A stretch of 64,000 nucleotides of DNA from Tanypteryx hageni (taxonomy: Eukaryota; Arthropoda; Insecta; Odonata; Petaluridae): assembly GCA_028673005.1 (NCBI GenBank), contig CM054116.1:135895681-135959680 (forward strand). The letters run 5' to 3'. Below, one piece after another: positions 11,601 through 22,095 of the stretch. The notes beneath the pieces are model-generated. The model saw nothing but the letters and a program-made list of their open reading frames with translations. It had not been told where the DNA came from and did no database searches. The stretch's first letter is position 1. Every line of letters begins with the position of its first letter. Position numbers and translations under genes: made by a program.

Positions 11601-12840
11601 TTTTCGGTTCGCATAAACAGTGGGAGGGAAAGACTTTGGAGAGATGCATCTTAGTGATATTATCTGTTGGTTCAATAGTGGTATTCTCCATGGGCATCTC
11701 AACTCATACAGAGAGAGTCATGGTTACATCCTGCTGAGGTTTTCCAGAACCCTGTTAAACAAAGCTAGTGCAAAGAAGTTAGTGGTACTTTGAATACAGC
11801 CGCTGATCGTCTTTGTACCCTCTCCCTGAAAAAATATTTCACAATTTTTAATCTGGATTTTGCTTTAAGTTTGATATTGTTGTCCCCATAAACTGTCATC
11901 CCTTCTCCATGTACATTGAACCATTATATTCTGGTAGTCTTTCTCTAAAACTTATCCAGGAAGGATCTCTCCGCAGTCGTGCTTTTGTGGTGTTATTACT
12001 TCTGTTATCCTTTTTTAAAGGTTAGTAAAATTCTATTTATATAGTGAATCTTAAATGAAATGTGAACACATACTAGCATTCGTTGCTGAAGAGGGATTAA
12101 GGAGTAATGCGAATTTGTTATTTTTAATAAAGTATTTTGCCGACTGCACAAACGCACATTAGAGTCTCCGCTTGAAAAAAGAGAGTTCATCACGCGCTGA
12201 AAATATAAATCTAATTTTCTTTCTGTGTGTATGTGTTTGACTTCAAGAGGATATTTATTAGAGCAATATAAATTCGGTTTCGTCTTCATTTCCCCTGGAA
12301 AAACGTAAAAATCTGTCCTAACATGTAAACTGTTTTGGTTACTATTTTAAAATATCTATGATATTGGCACGACATTTGCATGACCATAAAGGTAAAAGAT
12401 TGTAGAATATTACAGAATTTCATTTCTCATCGCGTTCCTTTATAGATTGATGTATTTATTAATTTTATCATTTTAGGTCCTTGATAACCTGTATAGTTGG
12501 ATTCTATTGTCGTCATCATTCTCCCACTTAATATGCATACATTTAGAAAAGGAACTATTTTATTTCTAATTTTCCTAATCGTCTTTGATGAATCTCCCCG
12601 ATTGTGAAGGAGGACGATATAAATAAGGAGAGGTAGGGGAGTGCAAGTGAGAATGGGGATAAAGCAGAATGAGAAAGAGAGTATAATATGCTATTCAACT
12701 CTAGGCTCGTAAATAATAAATGCAGTTTGTTATATTTTAACTTCATTGAATTTCTCCTTCTTGGAAACGTATTACGGGCTTCTCTCCTGTCCGATACCTA
12801 TTTCGGTTGATTCCCGTTGAATTTCATCGGACCTCTTCTC
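11601..12840. other. Unassigned AT-rich DNA
   Basis: No domain, splice-bounded exon or repeat end was recognised. Short frames on both strands look random. Confidence 0.5.
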
Positions 12841-12956
12841 TATTATGTACACTCATTTCCAAAAGTATTTCAACAATTTGAGCGGAGACGCTTTCGCGGC
12901 AGACCGGATTTTAACTTCCTATCTACGTGAATGCTATGTCAGTCGGTGAATATATA

Positions 12957-13172
12957 TATATATATATATATAATGGTCACTTTACGTTACTCTTTCGCTG
13001 AAGAAGGGCATAGGCCCGATAAGCTTGCGTGTGTTTTTGTGTTCGTGTGTTTTACGTGTCTCTTCGACGCCCCCAGCAGCCTGCCAGCTTGGTCCTCAAC
13101 TTGGTAAGTGTCCGCTGGGCTTCCCTCAACACCTTGTTGCCACCCTCATCACTACCTTTTCTTTTCCTTTAG

Positions 13173-13224
<52 letters not shown>

Positions 13225-13225
13225 G
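12957..13225 (+). repeat. Dispersed short repeat, copy 1, with TA microsatellites
   Basis: CTGAAGAAGGGCATAGGCCC (13003-13022) starts a repeat that also contains CGTGTCTCTTCGACGCCC and ends in a T-rich stretch before TA repeats (13174-13221). Related copies lie at 48820 and 52703. GGGC-ATAG-GCCC forms a small hairpin. All three copies sit beside AT-type microsatellites, so the microsatellite is probably part of the element or its target. Confidence 0.6.
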
Positions 13226-13284
13226 CAGAGGTTTTTGCGGATACAACTAGAATTTAATTTTTCCCTGCACAGGCAGCATTTGGA

Positions 13285-13625
13285 AAATGAAATGGATTAT
13301 CTATGACGAAGAAATTAACGTAAATACGTCTATTTTCTTTACCTATACACAACGTTTGTAAGTGAAAAGAAATGGGTAACTTACGACGAAGGTATTACGT
13401 ATTCAAGTAAGGTAAGTTTTAAGTAATAGTCGATTGTATTATTAATTATAATTGATTAGGAAATTAGTCGGCGAATCAAAAATTCGATATTTCCTTGGTA
13501 TTTCAGTTCGTAGACATCATACTAAGACATTAATATGATCTTTTTTGACTTGATTATATTAATCATAAAGAAGGACTCTGTCTCGCATGTATGCGCGCAT
13601 TATGTGTGAATCTTTCCACTCTTCT
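13285..13625 (+). pseudogene. hAT-derived fragment, copy A
   Basis: 13340-13625 is a diverged direct copy of 22298-22625: both carry ACACARCGTTTGT, then GAAAAGARATGGGTAA, then CGATATTTCCTTGG and CATCTTTCCACTC or a close form. A short frame WVTYDEG is followed by GTAAGT, like an exon end, and a second diverged copy of that frame (WIIYDEE) lies just upstream at 13285-13330. In copy B the downstream sequence encodes FDPKFKKHF, a motif of hAT transposase C-termini, so both are probably remains of one hAT gene. Confidence 0.45.
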
Positions 13626-13941
13626 TTACTTACTCCATACGTAGTAAAGGGGTAAGTATTGTTTTCATGAAAAAAACGATTTCGACATTTCAACGGAAAT
13701 TCACGTTTTGAGGTCCTTTGAACACGTTTCGCCATTTTATCGATGACATATATGTGTGCCTGTGTGTATGTGGTACAAATATTATTGATGCTCTAACTCA
13801 AAAACTAATAATCTTGTCGACGAGAATGGTCATTTTCGTTAAAGTGACAAGAGTTGATGAGTTTTTGGTTAAATCGCTGAACAGAAAATGGGTATTTACA
13901 CTTGTCACATCCGATTTTTTGAAATAATTGCCTTAATATTA

Positions 13942-14286
13942 GATGTCGATTAGTGGTGGTGGTGGTGAGGGTTGTAGGGTTGGTGAGAGAGGTGGTGATG
14001 CTGTGCGTGGAGGTAGTGGTGTGCTTTGTGGTGGTGGTAGTGGTGCTAGTGGTATGTGTTGTGAATTAGTGTGTTTGGTGGTGATGGTGTGCGTGGTGGT
14101 GGTGAGCGTTGTGGTGGTGATGGGGGTGGTGTGGTGAGGGTGGTGGTGAGGTTGGTGTGGTGAGGTTGGTGTGGTGAGGGTGGTGGTGGTGAGCGTGGTG
14201 GTGAGCATGTTGTTGGTGGTGTGTAGTGGTGGTGGTGAGCGTGGTGATGAGTTCACGCTCACCACCACCATACACACCACCACAGC
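13942..14286 (+). repeat. GGT/GTG-rich microsatellite with foldback
   Basis: Imperfect GGT, GTGGT and GGTGAG repeats on the + strand. At its right end the strand asymmetry flips: 17 bases at 14227-14243 (TGGTGGTGGTGAGCGTG) are perfectly inverted at 14254-14270. Reading frames here are repeat artefacts. Confidence 0.8.
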
Positions 14287-14586
14287 GCTCGCCTCCACCA
14301 CCATGGGCCTGTTTATGCTATCATCACGATGCAATAATGACTTAAAGAACAATGGCGAATTATAATAGTACGTTCAAACTATCTCCCAAGACGCGGAATA
14401 ATCTTTGTTAACTCCGTCGTATTTATGCAATAATAAACCCTGAAGGCTGAGGTGGTTGTCACGACAGGAATGCATATTCACAGACTGACAAAACGTTCAC
14501 GTAGATAGGAAGTTAAAATTCAGTCTGCCGCTAATGCAACGCCGCTCAAATTTTTGGTATACTTTTGGAAATGAGTGTACATAATA

Positions 14587-14914
14587 TCGCAAGTACTCTT
14601 CCAAGATGATGGCAACGGGAATTAATTTTAATATATTTATCTGTATAGGTGCATTTAATTCCCTACATAAATATGCATATACCGTTTCAAATCATCCCTT
14701 CTCACTCAATGCTTCCTCAATCCCTCGTTTCTTCATCTCTTTCTCTTCACCCCCCTTTCCTCTCTCCCTACTGCTCTTCTTTACCATCTATTTCTTGTCG
14801 TTATAGTAGTAGTAGAGTTGATTTTATAAGATGTGTCGACAGCAAGGTCATTTCACACCGTACTCAAATCAGTAATACAATAAAAATTATTATATTTCCC
14901 TACTAATTGTGATA
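14587..14914. other. Unassigned spacer
   Basis: AT-rich, with a pyrimidine-rich stretch at 14693-14800 and a short TAG repeat at 14804-14815. No gene seen. Confidence 0.5.
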
Positions 14915-14982
14915 AAAATTAAAATTAAAATAAAATTTTATACAGGTAATGTGTATAGAGAAAATGTAATGTTAAAAATTAT

Positions 14983-16048
14983 TTAAATGTATGGAAGCAA
15001 TTTAGCTTCCCTGAGGAACTTGAAAACCACGTCTATCTTAACAAGGTCATCTCCCAGAACATCGTTAAGCTGGCCTTGCATCGAAAGACTGTTTCGCATA
15101 CCCTGGTAGTGGGTACATTCGGTCAGGATATGTCTTATAGTGAGACGGGAGTCACAATGGTCACAGTGTGGTACTTCCTTCTCCTGTGTGAACAGATAAC
15201 AGTGAGTAAGGGCACAGTGCCCTATCCTCAATCGGGTCAGCACTACTTCCTCCCGCCTATTATTCCTTACAGAGGAGGACCAAGAAGTCGTAACAGCCTT
15301 TATGTCCCGCAATTTGTTATTTTGCAAACCTTGCCATTGTTTCACTATAAGTAGCCTAAAAAATTTTTTTAGGTCTTCTGCTGTCGTGGACCGCGAGTCT
15401 AGTTCTTGCTTGCAGAGGCCTTCCTTGGCAGCAGAGTCAGCCTTCTCATTCCCCTTGATTCCCACATGCCCTGTTACCCAATCAAAGAGTATGTTATTCC
15501 CCATGGCCTTTAACAGGGCAAGACGGGAGTGAATCAACTGGACCAGTGGATGATAGGAATCAAAGGTAAGGATTGTTTGCAATGCGCTCCTAGAGTCACT
15601 ACATATCAAATACGACATGTTTCGTGACTCTATTTCATCCAAGGCAGTCTTGATAGCGTACAGTTCCGCTGTGTAAACACTACATAGCGGGTGCAGCTTC
15701 ACCACGGAGATGATATTTTGGGAAGATGTTACAGCGCATGCACAGGCAGTGTCTGACTTGGAGCCATCTGTGTAAATGTGAGTGGCATCACGGTGCTTTT
15801 CCAAAATTTCCATAAATTGATGGAGATATACGTTAGGATGTGTGCCTGATTTGTTGCAGCGAGACAAATCCATATTAATTTTTGGATAAGACATCTACCA
15901 TGGCGGGACTTTATTAAAACCAGCAGGATGCACTTCGGGGAGCTAAATCCGGGCATCATCAATGAAATTTTTAAAACGAATTCCTATGGGTTTCGTCACC
16001 CTAGGTCTTCTATAAAATAATTCAATAAAACGGAGTCTGAACACAAGT
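14983..16048 (-). pseudogene. ORF2 RNase H and C-terminal zinc motif (I-clade LINE)
   Basis: From about 16043 the frame reads FKLVFRLRFIELFYRRP, crosses TAG at 15943-15945 and TAG at 15895-15897, then stays open to 14983. RNase H motifs: IYTDGSKSD, TAELYAIKTALDE, ICSDSRSALQ and WVTGHVGIKGNEKADSAAK, which carry the D-E-D-D set. RNase H removes the RNA strand after first-strand synthesis. The end holds HCDHC, then HILTEC, a Cys/His motif usual in I and R1 groups. The stop-free RNase H part suggests recent decay. Confidence 0.9.
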
Positions 16049-17400
16049 TTAAAACAAGGGTGTCTTTTGGGATAAAATTTTACTGACATAATTACACATT
16101 AAAATCATCCTCCGCATCTCAAGAGGCAGTTCTCCAGCATCACAGTAGATGCTGGGAATTGGACTGGTCCTGAAAGCACCAGTTGCCAACCTGAGGCCAG
16201 AGTTGTGAATGGTACTCAGTGGGCGGAGATAGGACACTCGTGTAGCAGAATATATAAAGGACCCATAGTCGAGCTTGGATCGTACCAATGCCCTGTATAA
16301 GAGAAGCATTGATTTGCGGTCAGCACCCCATGACGAATTACACAAGTATCGCAGAAAATTTAAAACTTTAAAACACCTATCTTTTAAAATGCCAATATGA
16401 CTTCTCCAGTTCCATCTTTTGTCGAGTGTCATTCCAAGGAACCGTACAGAATCCACCACCGGTAGGGTAATTTCACCAAGTGTAAGAGAGAGATCAGGAA
16501 ATAATCCCCGTCGTCTGTGGAAACGCATACACTTGGTCTTCTCTTCGGAGAAGCGGAAGCCAGTATCGCCAGACCATTTATGGAGCCGATTCAGGGTCAG
16601 CTGAATTTGCCTTTCAGCCATCCTCAAATTCGATGACTTACAGAAGATAGATAGGTCATCGACAAACAATGAGCCTATAACTGGTGGGTTAATGCGGTCT
16701 GCAACGTCATTGATGGCTATTGCAAATAGCATAACACTTAAAACAGAGCCCTGAGGAACACCATTTTCTTGGGTAAAAGACTGTGATAGGTGATTGCCCA
16801 ATCGAACTCTAAAAGTACGCCCCGCTAAAAAGTTTTGGATAAAAATTGGTAGTCTACCTTTAAAACCCCAGTTTTTAAGAGTGCGTAAAATCTTGTATCG
16901 CCAGGTATTGTCATACGCATTTTTTATGTCAAAATAGACTCCTATGACATGATGGCGTAAGAGAAAGGCCTCTTGGATAAAGCTGTCGATCCTGACCAGG
17001 TGGTCCACTGTAGACCTGCTACGTCGGAAACCACACTGGACATTTGAGAGAAGGTTACCGCTCTCAAGGCACCAAACTAGACGTCTGTTCACCATTCTCT
17101 CCATCAGTTTGCACAGGCAACTGGTCAAGGAGATTGGGCGATAGCTGGATGGCTGGCTCTTGTCCTTTCCCTGTTTAGGGTTAGGGACAATTGCCGATTC
17201 CCGCCAAGATTCAGGGAAAGCCCCCTCAGCCCAAAGCTGATTGAGGGTTTTTAGCAGATCCTGTTCAGCATTTATGGGCAGGTGTTTGAGGAAGGCATTG
17301 TAGATACTGTCCAAGCCAGGACAAGAGTCCTTACCATCCCCAATTGCTGACTTCAACTCCCACAATGAAAAAGGTTCATTGTAGGATGCTGGACTGCTGA
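16049..17400 (-). pseudogene. ORF2 reverse transcriptase domain (I-clade LINE)
   Basis: The RT follows the endonuclease after a frameshift at about 17413; homology starts upstream of the first start-like codon, with NLGNISSPASYNEPFS. Motifs in order: SCPGLDSIYNAFLKHL, YRPISLTSCLCKLMERM, CGFRRSRSTVDHLV, VYFDIKNAYDN, ENGVPQGSVLSVMLFAIAIN and FVDD (16655-16666, a common variant of YADD), then FLGMTLDKRWNW. It stops at 16049-16051 at a TTTT run, after which the protein continues in the RNase H frame. The domain is otherwise complete, about 440 residues. Confidence 0.9.
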
Positions 17401-17412
17401 TATTGCCAAGGT

Positions 17413-18665
17413 TTAGTACAGTTCTTCCATTCTCTCTTTCATTCGAATGAAAGAAGGCTCGTACTCGGCTGTGCTGCTAACCTTGGCGTAATGGAGGCCT
17501 AACGCTTCGCCAATGGCAGCAGAAGATGTTATAAGTTGTTTTCCAATTTCTAGCCCTGGCACGCTTGTAGGGTGGTATTTGCCCGAGATTTTATTAACCC
17601 TATTCCAAACCTGTGCAACTGGAGTCCTGTGGTTAATGAAGGATACATACTTTATCCAAGAGGATCTTTTCGCATCTTTGATGACCTGGCGAGCTTTGGC
17701 CGTCAGTCGTCGAAACGCCGCAAGATTTGTACATGTGGGGTGTCTATTAAAAATTCGCAATGCCCGTTTGCGTTTCCGAATGGCCACCGCACATTCCTCA
17801 TTCCACCAGGGAACGGGAGTGTGGCGCGTCTTCCCAGATGACATTGGAACGCTAGTACTAGCAGCATTGAGTACAACTGCCGTAAAAACCTCGACATTGC
17901 GTATTCCCCCTCGACTGCTGTCAAAATTGAATTTAAAATTTGATTTAAAATCCGGCCAATGGGCTCTATGTGTAACCCATGTTCTCGCTCGGTTAGAGTC
18001 AACAGAAATATAAGCCTTCTGCTGAATTAGGAGAGGGAAGTGGTCACTACCACAAAGATCATTATGCACAGACAATGTAAATAGTGGTGCAATGGTGCTG
18101 CTACAAATAACTAAATCTATTGAGGAGTACTCCCCATTAAAAGCATTAAAACGTGTTTTTTCACAGTCATTCAATAAAATCAGGTTAAAATCACTAAAAA
18201 GGTTTTCTAAAAGACGACCTCTGCCATTGTGGTCGGCCATCGTGTCCCCCCAGAGTGTGTTGTGTGCATTAAAGTCGCCCAGCAGCATGAATGGCCGTGG
18301 TAGCTGATTAATCAGGTCTTCAAGGTTCGCCCTGTTCACCTGAGCCCATTCCGGAAGGTATACGTTACATAACGTAATTACCTCCGGAGCTGCTACAGTA
18401 ACAGCTACGGCTTGGAAGGGCGTCCTAAGGTCCACCTGGGAGGTGTAAAGGGTCTTCCTGATGGCCACGGCGACCCCCTCTCTCTGTTTTCACTAAGGTC
18501 GTCAACACGAAGAACATTAAAACCTTTCAATTTAACCTTGTCTGTTTCTTTAAAATTGGTCTCTTGTAGTAAAATACAAGCAGGGTTAAAATCCTTTAAT
18601 AAAATCGCCAGCTCCTCTCTGTGTGTATAAAAACCATTACAGTTCTACTGTATGAATAGGGGCAT
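17413..18665 (-). pseudogene. ORF2 endonuclease domain (I-clade LINE)
   Basis: APE-type endonuclease at the start of ORF2. The likely ATG is at 18665 (MPLFIQ), but codon 7 is TAG (18645-18647) where families have Trp (IQW-NC). The frame goes on with NCNGFYTHREELAILLKDF and the catalytic LLQET, then shifts at a run of five C/G at about 18474-18478. The rest is in another frame from 18468: YLPEW, LLGDFNAHN, SSIDLVICS and GSDHFPLL are all intact. It ends at a stop at 17413 through another frameshift before the RT. Catalytic residues are kept; only frame lesions block it. Confidence 0.85.
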
Positions 18666-18776
18666 TAAAATGTGGAATTAAAGTTTAAAACCCTCAATAT
18701 AATTGACGTTAAAAACGTCTGACTAGATGATAGAATATTTGCATAAATTACAAAATATATAAAATTGTGATGAAGC

Positions 18777-19881
18777 TTAGCGCTTAAGCTTCGTCTTTCC
18801 CCTATTGTGTCTATTAAGGACGAAGGCCTGTAATTGGTCCTCGTCCATTAGTTCTTCTTCCATGCCCTCCTCACCTGATGCTTGTTCAGCACAGGGAGTG
18901 CTGCATGGCAGTGATTCCGATGGTACTCTTCTTGATAGGGGTAGCTGCCAAGGATGCAAAAGACCTTGAGAAAACGGGAGCAACAAGCGTTCTGAATTTT
19001 TTCCGTGCCTCAAAGTAAGACAGTTTCTCAAGCGTCTTAAGCTCCATAACCTTTTTTTCCTCCTTTAATTTTGGGCAGTCCCGAGAGAATGCCGGATGAG
19101 GACCTTCGCAGTTCGCCCATGACACGGTCGCTGCACATTCTGCTCCATCGTGCTTCTCCCGATTACATCGGGGGCAGACTGCTTTGCCCTTGCAAAGTAG
19201 AGCAGTGTGCCCAAACTTTTGGCATTGGAAACAGCGCATAGGGTTTGGAATATATGGCCGAACTGCACATATCTCATAACCAATCATGACCTTTTCTGGT
19301 AGCTTCTCGAGGGAGAACGTGAGGACCATAGAGGTAGTATTGACTACCTCACCGTTTCTCTTAATCGTCAATCTCCTGCAGTCAATGACCCCCTGAGAGG
19401 CCATCTCCCGCTTACACTCCTCGATTTCTACATATAGAAGGTCATAGTTGGATATGACCCCTTGACATGTGTTGAGGGTTTTATGGGTCTCAACAGTTAC
19501 CGGCATGTCTCCCAGCATTGAGATGTTTAAAATTTTCCTGCTTTGGGTCTCGTTCATTGTGGTAATAAGAAGAGTACCATCCCTAAGCTTTTTAACGGAT
19601 TCTAAAGATCCAGGCACCTGTATCGACAAGGACTTATATATAAAGAAGGGAGACACTTTGGTAAAGTTCTCACCTTCGGTTGAACGCTTCATGACCAAGT
19701 ACTTGGTACATTTCATTACATTGTCTCCCCCATCCGAGTCCGGATGGGATCTTTTTGGTGGTGGAGAAAGTTTTTCCTGCCATCCAAGTAATTTATATTC
19801 ATCCCCTGGTCTCCCCACCCACCACGGAGCCACAAATGGGACGCCGCACCACAAACTGATGCGGACGCCAGGGCTAACCAA
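18777..19881 (-). pseudogene. ORF1 nucleic acid-binding gag-like protein (I-clade LINE)
   Basis: RNA-binding protein of the LINE particle. The frame is open from 19881 without an ATG; the first in-frame ATG is at 19716 (MKCTKYLVMKRSTEG). An N-terminal RRM-like region precedes zinc knuckles: CFQCQKFGHTALLC and CPRCNREKHDGAEC fit C-x2-C-x4-H-x4-C. The third reads SWANCEGPHPAFSRDC, where its first Cys is Trp. The frame then shifts near 18890-18910, and the acidic tail GEEGMEEELMDEDQ continues in another frame to a stop at 18777. Another ATG frame (MNINYLDG, near 19800) overlaps the start, so the true N-terminus is uncertain. Confidence 0.85.
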
Positions 19882-19899
19882 AGGAATATAGCACCTCTG

Positions 19900-20405
19900 A
19901 CATGGCTGCCTGCTTCAGGTCAGGTCTCCAGTGCATGGGATCTCCAAACCCATGCACCTTTGACCCCCCTACACAAACCCCCATTGCCTTGGCACTCGCC
20001 AACCGAAACGCCAAGACGTGACGGCAAGCCGATTAATCGGGTGTGGCTAGCACCCGACTCCCGTTTACAGCGAATCAGAGGCCAAAGTGGTGTGTTGCTC
20101 CCTGTGCCCATCTTGGGCATCCGAAACCCAGACGGGATCCAGGAAGCTCAACCACCAGGTACCTCTTCTCCCCCTTACGGGTCTCCACGCACGGCAAACA
20201 CGCGGGTGAATCGACAGCCAGGTGACATGTCTGGACTCAGACAGCAGACCCACATACTGTCTGGAAGCTACCCTAAGCCTAAAATGGGTTTTTTAACTAG
20301 GTTGCCTCCTCGCCCATTGGTCGCCTCTTACGACCAGCAGGGGGGCTGCGGGAGTATTCTCAATCCCCCTACCCGCAGGGGGGTCTTGCCGTTATTCCCA
20401 CCATT
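19900..20405 (-). promoter_or_regulatory. LINE 5' UTR with GC-rich foldbacks
   Basis: The GC-rich leader of the I-clade LINE. On the - strand CTGCGGG pairs with CCCGCAG, both flanked by CCCCCC runs, followed by GGTCG-TAAGAGG-CGACC, a five-base stem. LINE internal promoters sit in such leaders; no exact promoter element can be named here. The 5' edge near 20400 is judged from the composition change. Confidence 0.5.
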
Positions 20406-20974
20406 CAATTATATCCATTCCTTCCTATAAATCAATGCTCAATTGGGGGACAGTTTATTAATTATATCGAATTTTGGTTGCTTGGTGTAAATGTTAGTCT
20501 GTGTATATATTTGTCATCTTAAGAAAATGTGTTATTATATATTGCATAGTATTTGTAATATTAACATCTAAATTATTGTATTTAAAAATAATTAAGTAGC
20601 TCTTCTTTGAACAACTCTCTATGAATTACAGTGCACATTCAAATGTGAATTAATATTATTGTACCAGTTCAAGTACGTGTATGAGTACCTACTGTTAGAG
20701 TAAATTGATTATGATAATAAGAGTATATGCTTATAATGGAATCTGGAATATTGGAATTGTAAAGTATATAAATGTTGACTTTTGAAAGAATAACAACGGT
20801 TTTACATCAAATTAAAGACTACAAATTAAAAAAAAAACATTATAGCTTTTATACGCTGTTTTACATGTTGTTTTTATCTTCCTGACTTGCAATAGTAAAG
20901 ACGTATTTGGATTAATTAAAAAATAATATTTATTAATAAAGATTACTTGGGAATCCTCTTGAAATTTTCACCAA
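20406..20974. other. Unassigned AT-rich DNA
   Basis: Strongly AT-rich; no gene or repeat end recognised. Confidence 0.5.
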
Positions 20975-21125
20975 AAATTCAAAGTCGGAGCGAAAAAAAC
21001 CGGTTAGAACCGATTCAGTGGCGGTTGCTGGAACAAAACCGGAACCGAACCGAAATGCTTTGTTTTGTGTGAACCGGAACAAAAAAAAATTTGGGTTCGA
21101 TGTTCTGGCTCTAAGTCACTCGTTT
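20975..21125. other. AACCG-rich putative transposon end (right)
   Basis: Contains AACCGGTTAGAACCG, AAAACCGGAACCGAACCG and GTGAACCGGAAC, ending GGGTTCGATGTTCTGGCTC then TAAGTCACTCG. The outer part, reverse complemented, resembles the left block at 11452. It also contains CAGTGGCGG, the start of many hAT ends. Assignment is tentative. Confidence 0.35.
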
Positions 21126-22095
21126 TGGCGCCGCATTAAGTAGGAATGTCGGATCAGTGGTAGAGGAAAGGGGCGTGGCTGCGAATACGGTGGCAGGGGG
21201 TAAGAGAAGTGCAATGCTAGCGAAACGGGCGGCTGAAAATTTTCAAAGTTGCCCCTAAAAGGGCGAAGGCACAGAAAAATATAAGAGATGTAGGAGGAAC
21301 TTGAGACCCAGAAGTTTAAAACGCTAATTCTCGTGGTTGAAGCGAACTTGACTGAATCGGGAAGATGGAAGCGGTCACTCGCTCTGAGAATGAGTGAGAC
21401 GACTCGGCGACGACCCCTTCGACTCCACAAGGGCAAAGAGGAAGCCACGCAATGGAGCACCGTGGCCATCTTTGTGGTAATCCGAATAGACGAAAGGGGC
21501 AGAAATAGATGGAAAGAATTCAAAATCTTATTTTATCATGCTATTAACTAGGAAATGTTGAAATCTATTTTAAATGCAATTTTTAACATGGTTGATATCA
21601 GATAATACAATTAGTTTTTCTTAATTTGATTTCTTGTATGTTATATATTTTCTGTAAAAATTAATGCCTTTAGTTTTTAAGCTTTCTTTACAAAAAGTAA
21701 AAATGAAGGCCTTATGGCAAGATTGTGTCCGTCCGCATGTTTCCTCTGCGGAGCTAATGGCCGGATGTTCATTAAATTTTGTATTTAGGACATACGGGTA
21801 AATAAAATAAGAAAATTATATAAATGGTTCACGTAGTGAACGGGAATGCCACTATACCGGTGACAAAAAATGAACTTTTCTTTATATTTCGTAAATTTTA
21901 CTTAAAACAAAAAAGTCTTTAAACAAAACTTATAGGAATAGTCAAATAACATATGTTTTGTTCAGTACATTTTTGTCGAAGGAGTAGCCGATTTCAATAA
22001 AATCAAACAAAAAGGTCGTAATTCAATTTATTTTTAATTGTCAACAATCTTAGTGGCAACTGAAGTAAACAATATCTGCTATAAATACCTGTATA
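21126..22095. other. GC-richer block then AT-rich DNA, no gene recognised
   Basis: 21126-21535 is clearly more GC- and CpG-rich than its surroundings, and the - strand carries a 135-codon frame (21116-21523) with no recognisable domain. It could be a host promoter or exon, or an unknown repeat. 21536-22095 is AT-rich and shows nothing. Confidence 0.3.

Larger units (their letters stand above)
12841..14586. mobile_element. Tc1-like element with 115 bp inverted ends
   Basis: The ends are nearly identical inverted repeats of about 115 bp. The left arm, 12841-12957, starts TATTATGTACACTCATTTCC; the right arm is 14472-14586. CACTCATTTCCAAAAGTAT next to TA is the style of Tc1/mariner ends (inference). 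No transposase lies between them. The interior holds a dispersed short repeat with a TA microsatellite, a hAT-derived repeat copy (13285-13625) and a GGT-rich block with a perfect foldback. It is either a non-autonomous element that captured these, or one into which they inserted. Confidence 0.75.
14915..20405 (-). mobile_element. I-clade LINE, near full length, decayed
   Basis: Read on the - strand, the order is 5' UTR with GC-rich foldbacks (20405-19900), ORF1 with zinc knuckles, a spacer of about 110 bp, ORF2 with endonuclease, RT, RNase H and a C-terminal Cys/His motif, then an AT-rich 3' tail (about 14980-14915). RNase H after RT defines the I group (I, Nimb and relatives). About 5.5 kb is the usual full length. 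At least four frameshifts (ORF1 end, endonuclease, endonuclease/RT, RT/RNase H) and three in-frame stops show it is dead but not old. A possible target repeat (ATTATAT plus pyrimidines) near 14897 and 20410 is too weak to claim. Confidence 0.9.

Noticed and set aside
13003..13025. Active hammerhead ribozyme
   Set aside because: An extra base separates the CTGAAGA core from the hairpin and the second core strand is GATA, so the canonical core is not met.
13942..14352. His/Thr/Pro-rich frames on the - strand
   Set aside because: Translation of a GGT microsatellite in different phases.
14897..20420. Target-site duplication for the I-clade LINE (ATTATAT plus pyrimidines)
   Set aside because: Match is short and imperfect in AT-rich DNA; it cannot be told from chance.
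21116..21523. 135-codon - strand frame in a GC-rich block
   Set aside because: No domain, no splice signals that fit; kept only as an unassigned GC-rich block.
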